DNA from: Sulfurovum sp.
GTDB taxonomy: Bacteria; Campylobacterota; Campylobacteria; Campylobacterales; Sulfurovaceae
Length of the DNA stretch: 11,777 nucleotides
Reading direction: 5' to 3'
Assembly: GCA_015490315.1 (NCBI GenBank)
Contig: WFYB01000068.1
Span: 1 to 11,777, forward strand
The stretch's first letter is position 1; every line of letters starts with the position of its first letter. Both the position numbers and the translations under genes were made by a program. The notes beneath the pieces were generated by a model, which saw only the letters and a program-made list of their open reading frames with translations, was not told where the DNA came from and ran no database searches. Shown here piece by piece: positions 7,684 through 11,777 of the stretch.

Positions 7684-8228
7684 AACGGCTTGTACTGATA
7701 CTCTTTTTTGCACTCAATTTCCATATAGTGCTGTATGCCGATATAGATGACCGGATCAAAGCGATACAGCATGCCCCTGCTGCCGAACGCTACAAGCTTA
7801 TGAACGCCTTCAAACGTGAAATCGTTCAGATGAAAGAGCATGAGCGTATCGAAGCACTCAAAAAACTGAGTCACATCAACCAAAGCAAACATACCAAATC
7901 CGTTCTCAAAGAGCTGGCAAAACATTCACGTGGAGCCTACAGCAAGCAGCACGATCATGAAAGGCAAAGCGGAGATGAGGATACTACCCATGAAGAGAGC
8001 AATAGTGAAAACAGTGAAGCTATCGAAAATGATGATACAGAAACAGCTATTGAAGAGAGTAGCGGTGAGACAGAAGAGAGCGTTGAAAATGAAACTGACA
8101 ATCAAACCGAAGAGAGTGTCGAGGATCAAACCGGAAATGAGGCTGAAGAGAGTGTCGAAAACGAAACGGAAGAGCATGTCGAATATGAAGCAGAAGAGAG
8201 AAATGAAGAGGAGCATGATGATGACTAA
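7680..8228 (+). CDS. Secreted acidic repeat protein of unknown function
   Basis: I do not recognise a family for this 182-residue protein. It has a clear signal peptide (MKRLVLILFFALNFHIVLYA), a helical, mixed-charge middle (residues about 22-95, with DDRIKAIQ, ERYKLMNAFKREI and HERIEALKKL), then an extremely acidic tail. The tail (from about residue 100) contains 12-residue units such as TEESVENETDNQ and ends EEEHDDD, so it should be disordered and could bind cations. It overlaps the kinase gene by ATGA and the next gene's start lies within its final codons, so it belongs tightly to the two-component operon. An exported protein made with its kinase could modulate the sensor or bind the ligand, but this is inference. 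The coding sequence of its tail also supplies the ribosome-binding site of the next gene. Confidence 0.8.
   Translation: MKRLVLILFFALNFHIVLYADIDDRIKAIQHAPAAERYKLMNAFKREIVQMKEHERIEALKKLSHINQSKHTKSVLKELAKHSRGAYSKQHDHERQSGDEDTTHEESNSENSEAIENDDTETAIEESSGETEESVENETDNQTEESVEDQTGNEAEESVENETEEHVEYEAEERNEEEHDDD
8070..8213 (+). repeat. Tandem 36-bp units encoding Glu-rich 12-residue repeats
   Basis: Residues 131-178 of the acidic protein fall into 12-residue units: TEESVENETDNQ, TEESVEDQTGNE, AEESVENETEEH, then a diverged VEYEAEERNEEE. At DNA level the shared core is GAAGAGAG(C/T)GT(T/C)GA. The unit length equals that of the calcium-type repeats in the nine-haem lipoprotein, although the residues differ (Glu/Thr-rich versus Asp/Asn/Gly-rich). 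Confidence 0.7.
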
Positions 8229-9027
8229 ACTATGGATGGTACTGATCACTGCAAGCACAATGAGCTTTGCACAGGGAATCGCTGATGAGGATTTTGACGG
8301 TGTGCCTGATGCTGTGGATCAGTGTCCACATACTCCCTTTCTCAATGAGGTCGACGCACAGGGATGTACCACCACCATCCTCACCCTCCCGAGTGAAGCC
8401 GAATATGACAGTATGACACTCACCATAGGATATGGATTTAGTACCAATGAAGAGCTTGTCGGCAGAGAGAGGCAGGATACCGGAACTGTGCAGTTAAGCT
8501 ATTACAGGAACAACTGGAGCTACTCAGTAAGGACAGGCTACTATTCACACCACACAGATAGCGGGATGCTTGACACCACACTCAAGATCAAAAAACGTAT
8601 CACACTCAAAAAAAACCTCAAACTCGGACTGGGTATTGGCATCAAACTGCCTACCTATCAGTTCACAGGTAACCGAACCGACTATACCCTCTACAGTTCG
8701 CTAAGCTACTATCCCAGCCGAAAACTCTCCTTTTTTGGAGGGTACAGCCACACCTTTGTCCAGGATCAAAAGGTCATTACGCCGCTGCAGGATACCAACA
8801 GTGGCTATGTAGGTACCGGATACTTCTTCACCCCTTCATTGTATGCCAATCTCTCACTGGGACTATCCCAAAGCAAATTTACCAATGAAGAAACAGCTAC
8901 CGTCATCGGCTCTACACTCTATTACAAAATCAACGAAGAGTGGTTTGGCACACTATCCTACAGCAGAGAGATAGACCACACACGCCACGATTCACTCAGT
9001 TTCAAACTGGGCTACAAATTCTGGTAG
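8221..9027 (+). CDS. Outer-membrane beta-barrel protein with N-terminal calcium-type repeat
   Basis: A 268-residue exported protein. A signal peptide (TKLWMVLITASTMSFAQ) is followed by DEDFDGVPDAVDQCPHTPF, a thrombospondin type 3-like calcium loop, and then by alternating polar/hydrophobic strands rich in Tyr, Gly and Ser up to a terminal aromatic strand LSFKLGYKFW. A C-terminal aromatic residue of this kind is the usual signal for outer-membrane barrel insertion. Strand count suggests a barrel of about 10-12 strands; this is an estimate by eye. Three in-frame ATGs (8215, 8218, 8221) are possible; 8221 is chosen because AGGAG (8209-8213) then lies seven bases upstream. It overlaps the acidic protein gene and ends the two-component operon. 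Porin, receptor or adhesin cannot be distinguished. No haem motif is present, so it is not itself a cytochrome. Confidence 0.82.
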   Translation: MTKLWMVLITASTMSFAQGIADEDFDGVPDAVDQCPHTPFLNEVDAQGCTTTILTLPSEAEYDSMTLTIGYGFSTNEELVGRERQDTGTVQLSYYRNNWSYSVRTGYYSHHTDSGMLDTTLKIKKRITLKKNLKLGLGIGIKLPTYQFTGNRTDYTLYSSLSYYPSRKLSFFGGYSHTFVQDQKVITPLQDTNSGYVGTGYFFTPSLYANLSLGLSQSKFTNEETATVIGSTLYYKINEEWFGTLSYSREIDHTRHDSLSFKLGYKFW

Positions 9028-9080
9028 TGACACTATGCTAACAGAGCCCTAACAAAATGGTCACACTCTTAGAGTATACT
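9027..9080 (+). promoter_or_regulatory. Second complete 11-bp operator array and TATACT -10 box
   Basis: Heptamers start every 11 bases: GTGACAC (9027), CTAACAG (9038), CTAACAA (9049) and GTCACAC (9060). TATACT follows at 9075-9080, 15 bases after the start of the fourth heptamer, exactly as at the cytochrome promoter. The first heptamer begins on the last base of the barrel gene's stop codon. The orientation is plus strand, away from the operon, yet no plus-strand gene follows: the next 45 bases lead to a terminator at the end of the opposing ruvA gene. It should therefore drive a short RNA. Confidence 0.65.
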
Positions 9081-9086
9081 TGTTAT

Positions 9087-9146
9087 TGAAGAAGTTTTCT
9101 TCTTTTAAATTTGATTACACAAAAGCTACAGTCTCTGTAGCTTTTT
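9087..9146 (+). ncRNA. Putative small RNA (about 60 nt) under the two-component operator
   Basis: Predicted from a promoter and a terminator with nothing else between. The TATACT box at 9075 places the 5' end near 9087. The transcript would hold a first small hairpin (AAGAAG 9089-9094 with CTTCTT 9099-9104, loop TTTT), a single-stranded AU-rich linker (9105-9120) and a strong terminator hairpin (9122-9144) followed by T residues. There is no ATG and no ribosome site, so it is unlikely to encode a peptide. The exposed pyrimidine stretch CUUCUUUU (9099-9106) could pair with purine-rich ribosome sites, but that is speculation. The alternative is a non-functional remnant of a duplicated promoter. 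Confidence 0.45.
9121..9146. terminator. Bidirectional intrinsic terminator overlapping the ruvA 3' end
   Basis: AAAGCTACAG (9122-9131) pairs perfectly with CTGTAGCTTT (9135-9144) around the 3-base loop TCT. Read on the plus strand the stem runs into TTTTT (9142-9146); read on the minus strand into TTTT (9124-9121). It can thus end both the plus-strand transcript from the 9075 promoter and ruvA. The TAG stop codon of ruvA (9126-9128) and its last six sense codons lie within the hairpin. Confidence 0.8.
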
Positions 9147-9683
9147 GAGTCCCTCTTTGACCAGATCTGCAGTATCTCCGCTGGCACCCTGCAGTGCTTT
9201 TTGGATCGCCTCTTTTTTGAAGCCCAGACTCTCCAGTGCCATGATCGCTTCACCAAGTGCACCGCTATGACTCTGAGTACCCTCGCCATCGACGATGAAG
9301 TCCGCCAGCTCTACAAGGATGCGGCTTGCCGCTTTGGGACCGATACCCGGTACACGTTTGAGCATGCTGACATCTTTGGAAGCGACCACTTTGGCAAAGG
9401 TCTCAGGTGTAAAGGTCGAACAGATCGCCAATCCCACCTTGGGGCCTACCCCGTTGATCTTGAGTACAGTATCAAACATCTTCTTCTCGTTGTGATCTAT
9501 AAAGCCGTAGAGGGCATTGGTATCCTCTCTGATGATCTGAGTGACATTGAGTTTGACCTTTTTGTCTTTTATAGCGTTGGAGGTATTGATCGAGATGTGT
9601 ACCTCGTAGATCAAACCGCCGACATTGATATGTACATAGGTGGGGTCTTTTTTCTCCACTGTGCCTTCGATACCGACAATCAT
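9126..9683 (-). CDS. ruvA: Holliday junction branch migration protein RuvA
   Basis: RuvA, the DNA-binding subunit that holds the Holliday junction as a tetramer and loads the RuvB motor during recombination and repair. The 185-residue length is normal for the short RuvA of this phylum. Domain I (1 to about 63) is the OB fold with the invariant MIVGIEGTV start and LYGFID. Domain II (about 64-130) contains two helix-hairpin-helix motifs, KINGVGPKVGLAI (75-87) and RVPGIGPKAASRI (110-122). After a short linker, domain III (about 143-185) has the RuvB-contacting ALESLGFKKEAIQKAL. The ATG at 9683 has AAAGGATAGG just upstream on the minus strand. It diverges from murJ, and its 3' end is built into the shared terminator. 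The ruvA - murJ - cysS neighbourhood is also found in Helicobacter pylori. Confidence 0.98.
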   Translation of the reverse strand: MIVGIEGTVEKKDPTYVHINVGGLIYEVHISINTSNAIKDKKVKLNVTQIIREDTNALYGFIDHNEKKMFDTVLKINGVGPKVGLAICSTFTPETFAKVVASKDVSMLKRVPGIGPKAASRILVELADFIVDGEGTQSHSGALGEAIMALESLGFKKEAIQKALQGASGDTADLVKEGLKKLQRL

Positions 9684-9714
9684 TGCCTATCCTTTATATT
9701 GTTTTATGACCAGT

Positions 9715-9734
9715 TGTATAGCTGCAGTATAGCC
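9715..9734 (-). promoter_or_regulatory. Candidate -10 boxes for ruvA
   Basis: On the minus strand GGCTATACT (9734-9726) and GCTATACA (9722-9715) each resemble the Campylobacterota extended -10 form, upstream of the ruvA ATG at 9683. The first is the better match; the two cannot be separated without transcript ends. Confidence 0.45.
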
Positions 9735-9797
9735 TGTATCTCTCTTCGAGCGCTAAAATATGTCATATTGTAATATTTTTATCTCAAATCAACATTA

Positions 9798-9806
9798 CGC
9801 TAAAAT
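9798..9806 (+). promoter_or_regulatory. Candidate -10 box (CGCTAAAAT) for murJ
   Basis: CGCTAAAAT matches the phylum's -10 style and sits 28 bases before the preferred murJ start at 9834. An identical 12-mer CGCTAAAATATG also occurs at 9751-9762, so there may be two tandem promoters 47 bases apart. Confidence 0.4.
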
Positions 9807-9833
9807 ATGCACAACCTAACACCAAAGAGTATC

Positions 9834-11240
9834 ATGCGGCTACGATCGATCTTTACCAACAGTTTCGGTATCCTCCTCTCACGGATCACAGGCTTGGGGC
9901 GTGATGTCCTGATGGCATCAGCGCTGGGTGCTTCGGTCTGGTCAGATATGTTCTTTGTAGCATTCAAACTGCCAAACCTCTTTCGCCGCATCTTTGCAGA
10001 GGGCGCCTTCACCCAGGCGTTTATGCCCTCCTTTATTGCCAGCCGCCACAAAGGGGTCTTTGCCACGGCAATCTTTTTGAGGTTTCTGCTTTTTCTTGCA
10101 GCATTTTCATTGCTCATCACACTCTTTCCCGAGCCTATTACCAAACTACTCGCCTGGGGATGGGATGAGAAGCTCATCGCCCAGACAGCACCGCTGACTG
10201 CGATCAACTTCTGGTATCTCGATCTGATCTTTATCGTGACCTTCCTCGCTACGATACTTCAGTACAAAGAGCACTTTGCAACGACAGCACTCTCCACTGC
10301 TTTGCTCAATATCTCAATGATCAGTGCACTCTGGATCTATATGAAATCCGACCCCAAAACAGTCGCCTATGCGCTCAGCTACGCCGTATTGATCGGCGGT
10401 ATACTACAGGTCGTTGCGCACCTTATCGCGATCAAAAAGCTCAAACTCCACAGGGTACTTCTGGGAGGATGGCAATACCGCCGAAAAAAAGATGTCAAAG
10501 AGGAGATCAGCCACTTCAACACCCTTTTCCTACCCGGCATACTGGGCAACGCTACACCCCAGATATCAGCCTTTATCGATACGATACTCGCTACATTCCT
10601 CGCCACCGGTTCGGTCTCTTATCTCTTCTATGCCAACCGTGTTTTCCAACTCCCTCTGGCGATCATTGCGATCGCTACGGCAACAGTGCTCTTCCCCTCG
10701 GTATCCAAAGCACTCAAAAAGTCCGATGAGGAGGCTGCCTACCGCCATCTCCGTGAGGCTTTCTGGCTGCTTGCCTTTCTCCTTGGTCTTGCGATGCTTG
10801 GAGGCATACTTCTTGCAGAACCTATCGTCTGGCTGCTCTTTGAACGGGGCAAGTTTGGCTCCGTTCAGACACTTGAGACCGCCAAAGTACTACAGATGTA
10901 TATGATAGGGCTCCTGCCTTTCGGACTGGCGAAACTCTTTTCACTCTTTCTCTATGCCTCACACCGTCACAAAAGAGCTGCCAAGATCGCACTCTACTCC
11001 CTCATCGCATCAGTCTCAGCATCCCTGCTACTCATGCACCCGCTTGGGGCAGCAGGGCTGGCACTCGCAGGCAGTATCGGAGGCTGGGTACTGTTTCTCT
11101 TTACCGTCAAAGCAGTCGGGTTTGACCGACTCAAAGCAATCCTCTACGACAAAAAACTGCTCTATTTCATCCTGCTGATGCTCCTCGCTGCCCTGCTCTT
11201 TGCCTGGGTCAATACCCAACTGCTCACCTGGATACGATAA
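9834..11240 (+). CDS. murJ: Lipid II flippase MurJ (MviN)
   Basis: MurJ moves lipid II, the peptidoglycan precursor, across the inner membrane. From 9834 the protein has 468 residues, slightly shorter than the E. coli protein (511), and is almost entirely hydrophobic, consistent with about 14 membrane helices. Hallmarks are SRITGLGRDVLMASALGA (Arg17, Arg23), then DMFFVAFKLPNLFRRIFAEG, AFTQAFMPSF, and mid-protein NRVFQLPLAIIAIATATVLFPSVSK. The start at 9834 is preferred because homologues begin MLRSIFTNSFG, AAAGAG lies just upstream, and the -10 box TAAAAT abuts the alternative ATG at 9807, which would therefore precede the transcript. It is followed after 58 bases by cysS with its own promoter. 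It is essential in most bacteria and functionally unrelated to the two-component system next door. Confidence 0.96.
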   Translation: MRLRSIFTNSFGILLSRITGLGRDVLMASALGASVWSDMFFVAFKLPNLFRRIFAEGAFTQAFMPSFIASRHKGVFATAIFLRFLLFLAAFSLLITLFPEPITKLLAWGWDEKLIAQTAPLTAINFWYLDLIFIVTFLATILQYKEHFATTALSTALLNISMISALWIYMKSDPKTVAYALSYAVLIGGILQVVAHLIAIKKLKLHRVLLGGWQYRRKKDVKEEISHFNTLFLPGILGNATPQISAFIDTILATFLATGSVSYLFYANRVFQLPLAIIAIATATVLFPSVSKALKKSDEEAAYRHLREAFWLLAFLLGLAMLGGILLAEPIVWLLFERGKFGSVQTLETAKVLQMYMIGLLPFGLAKLFSLFLYASHRHKRAAKIALYSLIASVSASLLLMHPLGAAGLALAGSIGGWVLFLFTVKAVGFDRLKAILYDKKLLYFILLMLLAALLFAWVNTQLLTWIR

Positions 11241-11250
11241 CCATAAAAGG

Positions 11251-11264
11251 ATTTTGGCTATAAT
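11251..11264 (+). promoter_or_regulatory. Promoter -10 (TTTTGGCTATAAT) for cysS
   Basis: ATTTTGGCTATAAT is a textbook Campylobacterota sigma-70 -10 region: T-rich stretch, GGC, then TATAAT (11259-11264), with no -35. The transcript should start near 11271, giving a leader of about 28 bases that includes AAAGGG (11281-11286). Confidence 0.75.
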
Positions 11265-11298
11265 CACAATAATAATCACTAAAGGGCTATCAATCACT

Positions 11299-11777
11299 AT
11301 GCAACTCTACGACTCAGTCAAAAAGGCAAAAGTGCCTTTCGAACCTATCAAAGAGAAGGAGGTCTCCATCTATGTCTGCGGCCCGACTGTCTATGACGAT
11401 GCCCACCTTGGACATGCCCGAAGTGCACTGGCGTTTGACCTGCTTTCGCGTACCTTGAAGGCATTGGGCTACCGCGTGACCATGTGCAAGAACTTTACCG
11501 ATATCGATGACAAGATCATCAAAAAGGTCGAAAAGACGGGCAAAAGTCTTGAAGAGATCACACAGTACTACATAGAGCGCTACCTCGAGGAGATGGATAG
11601 ACTCGGTATACAAAGAGCCGACATCGAACCCAAAGCGACCGAGTCTATGGATGCGATAGAGCAGATGATAGAGAGATTGATCGATAAGGATTGTGCCTAT
11701 GTCGTCAGCAACGGTGATGTCTATTTCGACACCTCCAAAGACCCCCACTACGGAGAGATCTCACACAAAGTCCATGA
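11299..11777 (+). CDS. cysS: Cysteinyl-tRNA synthetase (3' end cut by window)
   Basis: CysRS charges tRNA-Cys with cysteine in the cytoplasm. The first 159 codons of an enzyme normally about 460 residues long are present. The class I signature is clear: IYVCGPTVYDDAHLGHAR gives zinc ligand Cys27 and the HIGH-type motif His36-Leu-Gly-His39. NFTDIDDKIIKKVEKTGKS and, near the window edge, YVVSNGDVYFDTSKDPHYGE also match the family. The ATG at 11299 aligns with the usual start. AAAGGG lies about 12 bases upstream, which is longer than ideal. The KMSKS loop lies beyond the window. Its own promoter is at 11251-11264. Confidence 0.97.
   Translation, partial: MQLYDSVKKAKVPFEPIKEKEVSIYVCGPTVYDDAHLGHARSALAFDLLSRTLKALGYRVTMCKNFTDIDDKIIKKVEKTGKSLEEITQYYIERYLEEMDRLGIQRADIEPKATESMDAIEQMIERLIDKDCAYVVSNGDVYFDTSKDPHYGEISHKVH

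Noticed and set aside
7930..8220. Upstream extension of the beta-barrel reading frame
   Set aside because: This stretch is the acidic protein gene read in another frame; it gives a Lys/Met-rich sequence with no signal peptide, whereas a signal peptide and ribosome site begin at 8207-8221.
9815..9821. CTAACAC heptamer near the murJ start
   Set aside because: It is a single copy with no neighbours at 11-bp spacing and no TATACT at the conserved distance, so it is treated as chance.

Overview
The window looks like chromosomal DNA from a Campylobacterota (epsilonproteobacterial) organism, most likely a free-living Sulfurovum/Sulfurimonas-type bacterium. The reasons are: the neighbourhood ruvA - murJ - cysS, which is also adjacent in Helicobacter pylori and Campylobacter; promoters of the (T)GGCTATAAT/GCTAAAAT type without a clear -35 box; a short histidine kinase starting with a YEKESLFKNF-like N-terminus; and large exported multihaem c-type cytochromes. 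The species assignment is inference. I see no insertion sequence, CRISPR array, tRNA or rRNA.

Layout. (i) 1-2332, minus strand: a two-gene unit, an HI0933/BaiN-family flavoprotein followed with a 4-base ATGA overlap by a lipoprotein L,D-transpeptidase cut by the window edge. (ii) 2413-3472, plus strand: a small secreted monohaem c-type protein and a secreted NlpC/P60 cysteine peptidase. (iii) 3475-5891, plus strand: a lipoprotein with nine CxxCH haem sites and six tandem 12-residue calcium-binding-type repeats, preceded by a tandem-repeat operator and a TATACT -10 box. (iv) 5939-9027, plus strand: an overlapping four-gene operon of OmpR/PhoB-type response regulator, histidine kinase, secreted acidic repeat protein and outer-membrane beta-barrel with a calcium-binding-type repeat. 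(v) 9027-9146: a second tandem-repeat operator and TATACT box that reads into only about 60 bases before a strong terminator. (vi) 9126-11777: ruvA on the minus strand, diverging from murJ and then cysS (cut by the window edge) on the plus strand.

The most interesting structure is regulatory. Heptamers of the form YTAACAC recur every 11 bp, the geometry of Pho-box-like operators for OmpR/PhoB regulators. Four copies precede the cytochrome gene, four follow the two-component operon, and two clear copies precede the regulator gene itself. In the two complete arrays the fourth heptamer starts exactly 15 bp upstream of an identical TATACT box. This points to a local regulon: the regulator controls itself and its exported partners, the nine-haem lipoprotein, and a probable unannotated small RNA of about 60 nt between 9087 and 9146. 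The exported products of this regulon all carry acidic or calcium-binding-type segments, so a cell-surface electron-transfer or metal/calcium-linked system is a reasonable but unproven reading.
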